Shown: positions 7,401-15,497 of the stretch, in pieces | Numbering within the stretch: the stretch's first letter is position 1 | Layout of the letters: each line of letters opens with the position of its first letter | Source of the DNA: CAYNSB01 sp964399625 | GTDB taxonomy: Bacteria; Planctomycetota; Phycisphaerae; Phycisphaerales; UBA1924 | Direction of reading: 5' to 3' | Length of the DNA stretch: 16,830 nt | Assembly (NCBI GenBank): GCA_964399625.1 | Contig: CAYNSB010000065.1 | Span: 1 to 16,830 of the forward strand | Made by a program: the position numbers and the translations under genes | Notes under the pieces: model-generated | The model's input: only the letters and a program-made list of their open reading frames with translations | What the model was told of the DNA's origin: nothing | The model's database searches: none

Positions 7401-8764
7401 GACCGCCCCGCGGGGTCTCGCGCCGGTACCTCCGCGACGACCAGGTCCGTGCGATCGATGGAGGTCGGGTTGTACACGACCACCGGCGTCGCCTCACCAT
7501 CCACGCCCGTGTCCATCCCCGCGATCACGCCTGCCGCCGAATCCGCCAGCACCGCCGCGAACTGATTGCCCGCAAGCACCTCGTCGTTCCACGAAAGGTC
7601 GTACGCCCTGGGCAGGCTCGTCCCGGGCAGGATGTCGTGCATCTGCGATCCCAACAGCAGATACCACGCGTCCTCGAGCCGCTTCGACGGGTACTCCCGC
7701 GCGCCGAGCCACGCCGCCGCCGCCGCGGCACGCTCCGCGGCGTCCGCCAGCAGCTCGTTCTTCCGGTTCCACCGCTTCACATACGCCTGCGACGTCACCG
7801 ACCCCGCCGAGTGCTGCGTCAGCTCAAGCTCCCCCTTGTACTTCGGAAGCCGCGCCCTCATCTCGGGCGTGATCGCCTTGAACATCTCGTCGGCCTTGCT
7901 CGAGATCACCTTCACCGGCCCCGATCCATTGATCCCGCGCTCAACCATCGCCACCGACGCGTCCTTGGGCGCTCCGCCCTGATCGCCCGTGCCAAAGTAG
8001 TGGTAATCGGCGTACACGCCCGAAAGCTTCCCGTTGGCCACGATCCGGTTCAGCCACGCGTTGCTGCTCGACAGATCCTCCTTCACCTCTCCCGTGTACG
8101 TGCCGGGATCGAGCGCCGCGATCACGCCGCTCCCGTCGGGCCCCTCCCACACACCCACCTTGAACGGGATCGGCACGCACGCGTTCCACGTCAGCTTCTG
8201 CGTGGAGAAGCCCTTGATCCCGCAGTGCGCCAGCACCTGCGGCAGCGCCGCAGGGAAGCCAAAGCAGTCCGGCAGCATGTACTCCTCGCTCGCCACGCCA
8301 AACGTCCGCTGGAAGTACCGATTCCCGTAAAGCACTTGGCGCACCAGCGACTCGGCGCTGGGCACGTTCGCGTCGTTCTCATCAACCGACGAGCCGCACG
8401 GAAACCAACGTCCCGCCGCCACATACCCCTTCAGCCGCTCGAACTCCGATGGGTAGTACTCCTCCATCATCGCGTAGCGCCGCGACCCCGAGAAGTTGAA
8501 GATGTAACCCGGATACTTCTCGAAGAGCGCGAAGTTCTGGTGCAGCGTGTTCGCGATGAACTCCCGGATCGTCTGCGGATACGCCCATCGCCACTGCGTG
8601 TCCAGGTGCGCGTATCCCACGACGAACAGCGTGGGCTTGGTCAGGTCCGGCGTCGCACTTGCGGGCAGCGGGCTCGCCGCACGCTCCTGCGCAGCGGGCT
8701 TCTCACCCTGCGCGATCGCCATCGAGCCAAGAGCCAGAGACGCCGCCATGATCACGCGCTTCAT
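4460..8764 (-). CDS. Secreted multidomain GH38 alpha-mannosidase
   Basis: This is a 1434-residue retaining alpha-mannosidase of glycoside hydrolase family 38. It has a signal peptide (about 1-19, ending AIA). The catalytic domain (about 45-300) has metal ligands in HLDTQW (His53, Asp55) and the probable nucleophile Asp166 in PDCFGFPAALPQVL. The helical domain (about 310-400) has HSAGSVTSQAYVKRWNRKNE and the metal-binding His376 in MHDILPGTS. The GH38 C-terminal beta domains run to about 860. Then come a further beta-sandwich (about 870-1065, rich in Trp and Tyr), a chitobiase-type Fn3/HEX C-terminal module (about 1105-1165, FRYTLDGSAPT), an Ig-like module (about 1172-1262), and a LamG/concanavalin-like domain (about 1268-1425, including WQMLSATYDGRTLRLYQDG). 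ATG 8764 has GGGAG six bases upstream. Catalytic residues look complete. Substrate is unknown; alpha-mannan or a mannosyl conjugate is likely. Confidence 0.9.
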   Translation of the reverse strand: MKRVIMAASLALGSMAIAQGEKPAAQERAASPLPASATPDLTKPTLFVVGYAHLDTQWRWAYPQTIREFIANTLHQNFALFEKYPGYIFNFSGSRRYAMMEEYYPSEFERLKGYVAAGRWFPCGSSVDENDANVPSAESLVRQVLYGNRYFQRTFGVASEEYMLPDCFGFPAALPQVLAHCGIKGFSTQKLTWNACVPIPFKVGVWEGPDGSGVIAALDPGTYTGEVKEDLSSSNAWLNRIVANGKLSGVYADYHYFGTGDQGGAPKDASVAMVERGINGSGPVKVISSKADEMFKAITPEMRARLPKYKGELELTQHSAGSVTSQAYVKRWNRKNELLADAAERAAAAAAWLGAREYPSKRLEDAWYLLLGSQMHDILPGTSLPRAYDLSWNDEVLAGNQFAAVLADSAAGVIAGMDTGVDGEATPVVVYNPTSIDRTDLVVAEVPARDPAGRSVVVKGPDGKPVAAQVLEVREGAASVAFVASAPPVGFAAYEVSFVGASAPAAHALSVSERSLENECYAVKLDDNGDVASIVDKGAKRELLSAPARLGLHYENPSNWPAWNQDWEDRVKPAKAYVAGPASFRVVERGPARVAVEVSRKAEGSTFTQTISLTAGVARVEFDNDILWNSRERSLRAAFPLSVSNSSATYDIQAGAIERPNSHKEQFEYSFHQWFDVTDARGDYGVTVMCDSKYGSDKPDDRTVRLTLLHTPGTRGGYQDQGSQDIGRHHVRYALHGHSGPWQKGEGAQHAARLNQPLIPFVSTAHPGALGRSFSLMRISDPSVLISAIKKAEGSDELVVRLREIPGVGARGSKVSMARPIAGAREIDGQERAIGDAKVEDGALVADVRGFGLRAFAITPGPAPMKAERPTSTPLPLEFNVDVVSTNANRADGDFDGKGRAIPAEQLPRTVGVDGVRFDLGPSVDGEKNAVACRGQKITIPAGSDRVCLLVAADVDVSATLALDGREQRWNVQGWGGYIGQWDRRLWRGEAPESTYAWSNDIAGLERGFIKGDEVAWFCSHQHASGGDACYEYSYLYVHSIDLGQGASTLTLPNEPRIKILAATAVRSGAAQAKPAAPLFDALPESADDEIKIVSDARTHHDSTRVAIEPGMYWRAGAFRYTLDGSAPTASSAAYAGPIWVGKTATIRVGMLDARGAMGQIASAEVRVDDRTPPSVTRVAAVATSPRVLVDFSEPVAEVTAANFSLSPSLEVRSVELSEDRTRATLTLANALQANGAFKFTVSGVRDMAPAGNALTSLTMDVTPAGPVFSLDEVKEMGTVVRDVAGLPTKARDAWTINMFVRAGAQPANHTIFAGFGACATGKMRGGRFIAKFANGVHFWSDNQDVESRAALGLNAWQMLSATYDGRTLRLYQDGKKIAEDEVSFIDDESVVHIAPKDPWDHRYQFSGEIRGFSIWNAALGEDSLAALRSGTPR

Positions 8765-8772
8765 CACACGCT

Positions 8773-8796
8773 CCCATCTGAATCCGCCCATCTGAA
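8773..8796. repeat. Short tandem repeat before the mannosidase start
   Basis: The 10-mer CCCATCTGAA occurs at 8773-8782 and again at 8787-8796 (14-base period) just upstream of the mannosidase start codon. It creates an extra in-frame ATG on the minus strand at 8791 without a good binding site. It is probably a small local duplication. Confidence 0.45.
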
Positions 8797-8865
8797 CCCG
8801 CCGACCCGCCGCGGGCGGCTTCGCCTCGACGCCCCTCCGCTCCAGGCCCGAACGCTTGCCACAGC

Positions 8866-11391
8866 CTACTCGATCTCCAACTCCGCTCGAACCACATCGC
8901 GAATCTCGTCTCGCGTCTTCGCCGCCAACACGCGCTCGCGAAACTCCTCGTGCATCAGCCGGCGCGCAAGCTTCGCGAAAACCTTCATGTGCCCAGACGC
9001 TCCTCCGCCCGCGCCCTCGGACGCGGGCATCGCCAGAAGCATCACGACCCGCACCGGCTGACCATCCATCGCGTCCCAATCCACGGGATTCCGCAGCTTG
9101 AGAATCGCCAGGCTCGGCGCGCCCACGCCCTCCGACTTGCAGTGGGGCACCGCAAACCCATGCCCAAGCCCCGTCGAGTACGTCGCCTCGCGCGCCCACA
9201 CCGCGTCCTCCACGCTCCGTGGGCGATCCGTCCTTCCGCCCACCAGCAGCAGATCCACGGCCTCCTTGATCGCCTCGTCCTTGGTCAGCGCATCGCTCGC
9301 GTCCTCGATCAGCTCCAGATCCAGAATGGGCAAGGTCCTCGCATCGCGCCACGAACCGCCGCGAAGCAATCCCTCGACCTCCTCCGCCGTGCGGCACTTC
9401 ACCGCCGCCTCGACCAGATCCCGGCATCGCCCTGCATCCGCACTCGACACCGCGCTCTTGACCCCCGCCACGCTCCGCGAAGCAACGCTGATCTCGTCCA
9501 GCCCCAGCCCGATCATCAGCGGCAGATTGAACGGATCGCCCGCCATCTCGCCGCACACCCCGACCCACGTTCCCTTCTCCTTCGCCCCCCGCACGATCAT
9601 CCGGACCAGCCGAAGGAACGACGGCTCCCGCACGCTGTACCGCCTCTCGAGCGTCCCGTTCGCCCGGTCGAACGCCATCGAGTACTGCGACAGGTCGTTC
9701 GTCCCGATGCTGATGAAATCGACCTCGTCGCACAACTGATCGATCACCAGCGCCAGCGCCGGCACCTCAACCATCACCCCGACGGGCATGCGTTCATCGA
9801 TGGCGATCCCCTCACGCCGCAACTCCGATTGCACGCGCCGCACGCGCTGGCGGAACCATCTCGCCTCGTCAGGAGTCGTCACCATGGGCGCCATGACCTT
9901 CACCGGCCCCCGCGCAGCAGCCCGCACGATCGCCCGCAACTGCTCCTCGAGCAGCCCCTCGTGCCGCTCGTACAGCCGCAGCCCCCGCACGCCCAGAAAC
10001 GGATTCTCCTCGCGTGGCATCTTCAGGTACGCCGCCGGCTTGTCCGCGCCGATGTCGAACGTGCGGATGATCACCGCCCTTCCCGCCGCGCCCGCGAGCA
10101 CCGACGAATACGCCTCGAACTGCTCGTGCTCCGTCGGCGCTGCGGCCCGCTCAAGAAACAGCATCTCGGTCCGCAGCAATCCCACGCCGTCCGCGCCCAT
10201 CGCCGCCGCCTCGGCAACCTCGCTCGCCGTCGAAGCGTTCGCGCCCACCTCCAGGCGCACCCCATCCCCGCTCACGGCGGCCCGACTCGCCGCCGCCCTC
10301 AGCCGATCCGCCACGCGAGCGCACGTCCGCCGATGCCGCGCGTAGTACCTCGAAACCTCCGGGCCCACGGACGTCACGACAAAGCCGCCATCGCCATCCA
10401 CCACCGCGAGCTCTCCCTCCCGCGCGATCTTCCCGGGTCGCTCGACATCGATCACCGTGGGAATGCCGTGCGTGCGCGCCAGGATCACGGTGTGCGATGT
10501 CGCCCCGACGCGCCCCAGCACTATCCCCTTCAGAAACGTCCGATCCATCCGCAGCAGCTGGTTCGCGGTCAACGCCTCGGCGAACACCACGCTCTCTCGA
10601 ACCAGCTCCGGCGCCGGAATCACAAGCCCCGGCACAAGGCGCAGCAGCACCTGCGTGCACACGTCCTGAACATCCAGCACGCGATCTCGGATGTACGCGC
10701 TCGTCGCCCGCCGCAGCCTCGCCGAAAACTCCTCCGCCGTCGCCTCCACCGCCCGGGCCGCCGTCGCCCCGCCGTTCACCGCTCGCTCGATGCACTCCCA
10801 GAGCGCGGGGTCGCTCGCCATCTCCGCGTGAGCCCGCAGAAGCTCGCCCTCCATCCCGTCCGCGCCCGCCGCGCGCGCCTCCAGATCCTGCCGAACCCAT
10901 TCCACCGCGCGCCGAGCCGCCTCCCGCTCGTCCGCCTGCGAGCCCCTCCGCACACCGATCGCCTCGCGCGGCAGCGTCAACCCATCCACCATCACAGACA
11001 CGCCCTCGCCCACGCCCGGGCACACCGCCCGCCCGAAGACGCACGAAACGCCCGCGTTTCTCAGCCCCCGCGGCAGCAGAGCCTCCACCGCGCGATCGCC
11101 CCCGGCCACTGCCTCCTCTTCCCCCTCCATCCACGTTGTGTCGATCAACTCGCGAAGCGCCGCGATCGCGCCCTCAGCGTCGTCCCCCTCGGCCTCGATC
11201 ACGCACGCATCCCCAAACCTGACATCAAGCCCCACGACCGACAGCACGCTCCGAGCGTCAACGCTCGCGGCGCCGTCCTTACTCATGCGCACGGACGACA
11301 CAAACCGCCGGCACGCTTGCGAAAGCATGCTCGCGGGTCGCGCGTGCAGCCCGTTCCGCAAGCCGCAGGTGAATCGGTGCTCCTGTCCCAT
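8866..11391 (-). CDS. PTS multiphosphoryl transfer protein, HPr-EI-EIIA(Fru)
   Basis: This is an 841-residue cytoplasmic fusion that carries phosphate from PEP to the membrane permease. HPr spans residues about 1-88, with active His16 in GLRNGLHARPAS and a Ser46-equivalent, Ser48, that an HPr kinase could use. Enzyme I spans about 115-680, with phospho-His300 in GATSHTVILAR, the PEP-site Arg407 in LLRTEMLF, and the C-terminal acid/base Cys613 in GVCGEMAGDP. A fructose-type EIIA spans about 688-841, with active His750 in GFAVPHCKSEGV. The order HPr-EI-EIIA and the length match E. coli FryA and PtsA, not the EIIA-HPr-EI order of Pseudomonas FruB. All active residues are intact. It starts 19 bases after the EIIB stop, with GAGG close before the ATG, and is followed 101 bases later by the mannosidase. 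Confidence 0.92.
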   Translation of the reverse strand: MGQEHRFTCGLRNGLHARPASMLSQACRRFVSSVRMSKDGAASVDARSVLSVVGLDVRFGDACVIEAEGDDAEGAIAALRELIDTTWMEGEEEAVAGGDRAVEALLPRGLRNAGVSCVFGRAVCPGVGEGVSVMVDGLTLPREAIGVRRGSQADEREAARRAVEWVRQDLEARAAGADGMEGELLRAHAEMASDPALWECIERAVNGGATAARAVEATAEEFSARLRRATSAYIRDRVLDVQDVCTQVLLRLVPGLVIPAPELVRESVVFAEALTANQLLRMDRTFLKGIVLGRVGATSHTVILARTHGIPTVIDVERPGKIAREGELAVVDGDGGFVVTSVGPEVSRYYARHRRTCARVADRLRAAASRAAVSGDGVRLEVGANASTASEVAEAAAMGADGVGLLRTEMLFLERAAAPTEHEQFEAYSSVLAGAAGRAVIIRTFDIGADKPAAYLKMPREENPFLGVRGLRLYERHEGLLEEQLRAIVRAAARGPVKVMAPMVTTPDEARWFRQRVRRVQSELRREGIAIDERMPVGVMVEVPALALVIDQLCDEVDFISIGTNDLSQYSMAFDRANGTLERRYSVREPSFLRLVRMIVRGAKEKGTWVGVCGEMAGDPFNLPLMIGLGLDEISVASRSVAGVKSAVSSADAGRCRDLVEAAVKCRTAEEVEGLLRGGSWRDARTLPILDLELIEDASDALTKDEAIKEAVDLLLVGGRTDRPRSVEDAVWAREATYSTGLGHGFAVPHCKSEGVGAPSLAILKLRNPVDWDAMDGQPVRVVMLLAMPASEGAGGGASGHMKVFAKLARRLMHEEFRERVLAAKTRDEIRDVVRAELEIE

Positions 11392-11410
11392 GACCCTCGA
11401 CTCACCCCGC

Positions 11411-11710
11411 TCAGGCCCCGGCCCGCGCCAGAACTCCCTTGGGGTTCTTGATCGCCTCCGACACCGACACCTGCACGATCTTCTTCCCGTCGAAACGATC
11501 CCGATGCTCGACCTCGATATCGACCGCGAAGATCGCCACGTCCGCCGCCGCGATATCCGCCGCCGGAATCTCGTTCTCGATCCCCATCGCTCCCTGCGTC
11601 TCCACGCGGATCGTGTGCCCCGCCGCCCGCGCGGTCCGCTCCAGCTGCTCCGCCGCCATGTACGTGTGCGCGATGCCCGTCGGGCATGCCGTCACGGCCA
11701 CGATCCTCAT
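11411..11710 (-). CDS. PTS fructose-family EIIB component
   Basis: This is a stand-alone EIIB domain of 99 residues that takes phosphate from EIIA and passes it to the sugar bound by EIIC. The signature VTACPTGIAHTYMAAEQL lies at residues 5-22, with the phosphocysteine at Cys9. It also has the family's FAVDIEVEHRDRF region and a C-terminal helix; the length is normal for an isolated domain. The start at 11710 has a strong GGGAGGA site about five bases upstream. It lies 39 bases after the EIIC gene and 19 bases before the HPr-EI-EIIA fusion on the same strand, so the three are surely one unit. In many bacteria EIIB and EIIC are one FruA polypeptide; here they are separate. The sugar is not determined by this domain. 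Confidence 0.93.
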   Translation of the reverse strand: MRIVAVTACPTGIAHTYMAAEQLERTARAAGHTIRVETQGAMGIENEIPAADIAAADVAIFAVDIEVEHRDRFDGKKIVQVSVSEAIKNPKGVLARAGA

Positions 11711-11749
11711 CGCGATCCTCCCTTCAAGCCCTCCCGCACGGGAGCACCA

Positions 11750-12844
11750 TCACGCCGCCGCGCTCACCCGCGTCGACATCTTCTTGAGCGTATTCACCGC
11801 CAGCGCCGTCACCACCGTCCCCGCAAGGATCGCCACCACGTACATCAGCCGATTGTCCACGACCGGCAGCACGATCGGCCCGCCGTGCGGCGCGTGGTTC
11901 CCCACGCGACCGAGGATCGCCACCGTGCTCGCCGTCATCGATCCAAGCATGATGCACGGAATCACCCGCAGCGGGTCCGACGCCGCGAACGGAATCGCCC
12001 CCTCCGTAATGCCGATCATCCCCATGCCCAGCGCCGCAAGACCGGACTCGCGCTGCTCCTCGCTCCACTGCCGGCGAGAGATCACCGTCGCCAGCCCCAT
12101 GCCCAATGGCGGCGTGCAGATCGCCGCCGCGACTGGCCCCATCACCGTGTAGTTCCCTTGCGTGATCAGCCCCGAGGCGAAGAAGAACGCCACCTTGTTC
12201 ACCGGGCCGCCCATGTCAAACGCGATCATCGCTCCCAGGATCGCCGCCAGCACCACCGCGTTGCCGGTGCTCATCGCCTGCAGCCAGTGGTTCATCGCGT
12301 CCATCGCGCCCGCGATCGGCGGCCCGATCACCAGAAGCATCAGCACGCCCACCGCCACCGACGACGCGACCGGAATGAACAGGATCGGCATCAGCGGCTT
12401 GATCAGCTTGTGCGTCGGAACGCTCTTGATCGCCTGGACCAGATACCCCGCGATCAGCCCGCCCACGAGCGCCCCCAGGAATCCCGCGCTCACGTCCCTC
12501 GTGACCTTTTCCCCATTCACGAGCAGCGTGTACGTCCCAAGATGCCCCGAGAGCCAACCCCCAATCATCCCCGCCACAAGCCCCGGCTTGCCCGCGATCG
12601 AGTACGAGATGTACCCCGCGAGCACCGGAAGCATCAACGTGAACGACGTCACACCGATGTTGAGCGTCAGTTTCAGCGCTTCCCGCAGCCACTGCGGCTC
12701 GATCCCATCCATGTTGGGCCCGCTTGCCGTCATCGGCGCAAACGCGAGCGAGAACGCGATCAGAATCCCGCCGCACGCGATGAACGGGATCGAGTAAGAC
12801 ACCCCCGTGAGCAGGTGCTGCCGCAGCTTCTTCAACCATTCCAT
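11750..12844 (-). CDS. PTS fructose-family EIIC permease
   Basis: This is a 364-residue inner-membrane sugar channel of the fructose/mannosylglycerate PTS family, with about ten hydrophobic segments. Family signatures include an N-terminal HLLTGVSYSIPFIACGGILIA (10-30), MGGPVNKVAF (211-220), GITEGAIPFAASDPLRVIP (278-296, with the conserved Glu281) and APHGG (318-322). ATG 12844 is preferred because AGAGGA lies five bases upstream and the protein then begins at the normal amphipathic helix; the longer open frame upstream does not look coding. It is the first gene of the PTS-mannosidase cluster, 154 bases after the kinase stop. The family transports fructose in most bacteria, but E. coli MngA of the same family imports mannosylglycerate. 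The adjacent GH38 gene makes a mannose-type substrate plausible here; that is inference. Confidence 0.92.
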   Translation of the reverse strand: MEWLKKLRQHLLTGVSYSIPFIACGGILIAFSLAFAPMTASGPNMDGIEPQWLREALKLTLNIGVTSFTLMLPVLAGYISYSIAGKPGLVAGMIGGWLSGHLGTYTLLVNGEKVTRDVSAGFLGALVGGLIAGYLVQAIKSVPTHKLIKPLMPILFIPVASSVAVGVLMLLVIGPPIAGAMDAMNHWLQAMSTGNAVVLAAILGAMIAFDMGGPVNKVAFFFASGLITQGNYTVMGPVAAAICTPPLGMGLATVISRRQWSEEQRESGLAALGMGMIGITEGAIPFAASDPLRVIPCIMLGSMTASTVAILGRVGNHAPHGGPIVLPVVDNRLMYVVAILAGTVVTALAVNTLKKMSTRVSAAA

Positions 12845-12898
12845 CGGGGTCCTCTCCGAATCACGTCCGCGGGGCCCAGAACGAGCCCGACAACTCGA

Positions 12899-12914
12899 TA
12901 AGACCCCGATCTTA
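12899..12914. promoter_or_regulatory. Inverted repeat upstream of the PTS cluster
   Basis: TAAGA and TCTTA flank a six-base centre in the 154-base gap before the EIIC gene, about 55 bases from its start codon. The minus strand also reads TAAGAT here, a possible -10 box, though no good -35 accompanies it. It may be an operator or part of the promoter; no regulator gene is linked. Confidence 0.3.
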
Positions 12915-12998
12915 CTGAAGGCCGCGCCCCCGTGCAGCGATCCGCCGCCCGCGCACGACCGCCCGCCGCCCGGACACACGCCTCCCCCAGATTCCCAG

Positions 12999-15425
12999 CT
13001 ACCGCCCTTCCGCGGCCCGCCGCGCCCACGCGCCCTCAGACGCGCTCCCCGCAAAGACCTTCGCCACACGCGCGGCAAACTCGCGCCGCCCCGCCTCGCT
13101 CGTGCCCCGATCGCCCACCAGGTCGACCCAGCACTCCTCTCCAACGCGCGACGCTCGCTCGATCTCGCCGTTGCGCGCAAGAGCGTCCATGAGCCATCGC
13201 GCGATCGTGAGCGTGTCCGGAAACGTCCGACCCCGTGTCTCGCGGTACCCGCCCAGCACGCCCTCGTACCCGCGGATCGCGTCCGCCAGCCGCCCCGCCC
13301 GCTCGTTCAATCGCGCGAAGTTCGCGCCCGCCTCCAGCGTGCGCCAATGGCGCTCGCCCAGCGTGAGCTGCATGCGTGGAATGATGTCCGCGTAGATCGG
13401 CCGCGCCCCCTCATACTCCTCCAGCCGGTTCAAAAGCGACGCATACTCGCTCGCCGACGAGAGCGCCCATTGGCTCGACTCACCAAACGTCGAGCGTGCA
13501 TCGTCCCACACGCCCTTCATCGCCGACGCCGCCGCCCGGAACAACTCTCCCGCCCGCGCCGCATCACCCTCCGCGTCCCGCGCCCTCTCGCCACGCTTGA
13601 GGGTCAACAGCGCCAGATTGAACCGGGTGATCAGCGTGTCCACGTGCCGCGGCCCCAGCGTCCGCGACCGCCTCTCCAGCACGTCCGTGTACACCCGCTC
13701 CGCCTCGTCCAGCAGCCCAAGCCGTTTGAGCGAGCCGGCCATCTGGTTCTTCGCGTTGAGCAGCGTGCGATCATCCGCCCCAGCCGTCCGCGCTCGATCC
13801 TCAATGAGCGGCGTCAAAAGCGCCTTCGCCTCGTCATTCCGCTCCTGTCGCCACAGCGCCTCCGCAAGCCGCGACGCCGTCTCCAGCACCCGCGCCTCCC
13901 CGGGCGCACTCGAGCGCGCAATCGCCAACGCCTTCCCCAATCGCACTTCCGCCTCTCTGGGCCGCCCCGTCGCCAGATACGCCTGACCGATCGCCGCAGA
14001 AACGCGCTCCAGCACCTCCGGACGCGACGCCAGGTCCGTGTCGCCGTCCAGCCGCGCCGCCGCGCGATCCAGCACCTCCGCGAACCGCAGATTCGGCGCA
14101 TCGTGCTCATCCGATCCCATCCCCAGAACGTCGTTGCTCAAGATGCGCGACACGCTCTCGAACTGCTCCCGCTGACGCACCGCCTCCACCAGCGCCGCTT
14201 CCTGCGCACGCCGCGCGGACCTCTCGCGAACCGCGAACCAGACGGCCACCCCAGCCCCGAGCACGAGCGAAAGAAGCACCGCCGCCGCCGCCGACACCAG
14301 CCCGCGGTTCTTCGCCACCAGCTTCCGCGCCCGGTACATCCGGGACTCGGGCGCCGCCTCGATCGGCAGCCCGTCCAAGTATCGCCGAAGGTCCTGCGCC
14401 AGGTCGAGCGGCGTCGCGTACCGCCGCGCGCGATCCTTCCGAATCGCCTTGAGCGGGATCCAATCCAGCTCGCGCCGCAGCACGAACGACAAATGCTCGC
14501 GCTCCTCGCTCCGCTGCCCCGCGATGCCCCGGCTCCGCGCCTCATCCAGCGTGCTCAGGCGCGTGCTGGGCTTGGGCGGGTCCTCCTCGCGGATGATCCG
14601 CCGGATCGCATCCAGCCCCGCCGACCGGAGCGTCCTCGGATCGAACGGCAGCACGCCCGCCAGCAGCTCGTACAGCACCACGCCCAGCGAGTACACGTCC
14701 GTCCGTGTGTCGATGTCCGACGCGCCCATCTCCGCCTGCTCCGGGCTCATGTACTCGGGCGTGCCGATCAACTGACCGTGCTCGGTGAAGAACGTCTTCT
14801 CCGTCAGCGTGTGGCTCACCGCCTTCGCCACGCCGAAGTCGATCACCTTGGGCACCGCCCGCCCGTCGTGGAGCGCGACCAGGATGTTCCCCGGCTTCAG
14901 GTCGCGATGGATGATGCCCTTGTGGTGCGCGTGCTGCACCGCCTCGCACACATGGATGAACAATTCCAGCCGCTGCGCGATCGTGTACCGAAGCCGATCG
15001 CAGAACGTCGTGATCGCATCCCCCGCCACGTACTCCATCACGAAGTACGGCAGCCCGCGCTCCGTCATCCCCGCGTCGTACACCGCCGCCACGTTCGGGT
15101 GGCTCATCACCGCCAGCGCCTGGCGTTCCTGCTCGAACCGCGCCAGCACCTGCTTCGTGTCCATCCCCTGCTTGACGACCTTGATCGCGACGCGCTGCAC
15201 GATCGGCTCGCGCCGCTCCGCGAGCCACACCGTGCCAAAGCCCCCCTCGCCGATCACCTCGATCAGCCGGTACGCGCCGATCCACTCGCCCGTCCGCTCG
15301 CTCCCGCGTGCCGGCGCTCCCGCCACCGGAACACTCGGCGCCCCGGCCGTGGGCGCATCGGGCCCGTGCGCGTACGGCGGCGATGTGCCGCCAGACGAAC
15401 CAGCCACCGTTGGATCACTCGCCAC
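12999..15425 (-). CDS. Hanks-type Ser/Thr kinase with TPR-like repeats
   Basis: This is an 808-residue protein. A low-complexity Gly/Pro/Ala N-terminus precedes a Hanks-type kinase domain (about 51-350). The domain has the glycine loop GEGGFGTVW (59-67), VAIKV (Lys82), a helix-C Glu near 100, HRDLKPGN (173-180, catalytic Asp175), DFG (196-198) and GTPEYMSPEQ (221-230). All residues needed for catalysis are present. One membrane segment (about 374-398) is followed by a mostly helical region (about 440-790) of TPR-like repeats such as GPRHVDTLITRFNLALL, probably outside the membrane. This is a common planctomycete architecture. The start is GTG at 15425: an in-frame stop lies 24 bases upstream and no ATG intervenes, and no clear ribosome binding site precedes it. 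The targets are unknown; proximity to the PTS cluster may be coincidental. Confidence 0.9.
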   Translation of the reverse strand: MASDPTVAGSSGGTSPPYAHGPDAPTAGAPSVPVAGAPARGSERTGEWIGAYRLIEVIGEGGFGTVWLAERREPIVQRVAIKVVKQGMDTKQVLARFEQERQALAVMSHPNVAAVYDAGMTERGLPYFVMEYVAGDAITTFCDRLRYTIAQRLELFIHVCEAVQHAHHKGIIHRDLKPGNILVALHDGRAVPKVIDFGVAKAVSHTLTEKTFFTEHGQLIGTPEYMSPEQAEMGASDIDTRTDVYSLGVVLYELLAGVLPFDPRTLRSAGLDAIRRIIREEDPPKPSTRLSTLDEARSRGIAGQRSEEREHLSFVLRRELDWIPLKAIRKDRARRYATPLDLAQDLRRYLDGLPIEAAPESRMYRARKLVAKNRGLVSAAAAVLLSLVLGAGVAVWFAVRERSARRAQEAALVEAVRQREQFESVSRILSNDVLGMGSDEHDAPNLRFAEVLDRAAARLDGDTDLASRPEVLERVSAAIGQAYLATGRPREAEVRLGKALAIARSSAPGEARVLETASRLAEALWRQERNDEAKALLTPLIEDRARTAGADDRTLLNAKNQMAGSLKRLGLLDEAERVYTDVLERRSRTLGPRHVDTLITRFNLALLTLKRGERARDAEGDAARAGELFRAAASAMKGVWDDARSTFGESSQWALSSASEYASLLNRLEEYEGARPIYADIIPRMQLTLGERHWRTLEAGANFARLNERAGRLADAIRGYEGVLGGYRETRGRTFPDTLTIARWLMDALARNGEIERASRVGEECWVDLVGDRGTSEAGRREFAARVAKVFAGSASEGAWARRAAEGR

Positions 15426-15497
15426 GGGACGATCGTAGTCGATTCAGCGCAAATCGCCGCACGCCACATCCCACGCCCAGCACGCAACGACGCGACA

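Noticed and set aside
8765..9733. Upstream extension of the mannosidase frame to 9733, giving a protein of over 1750 residues
   Set aside because: The extra residues are Gly/Arg-rich, lack any domain and overlap the HPr-EI-EIIA gene in another frame. A clear signal peptide and Shine-Dalgarno site mark the real start at 8764.
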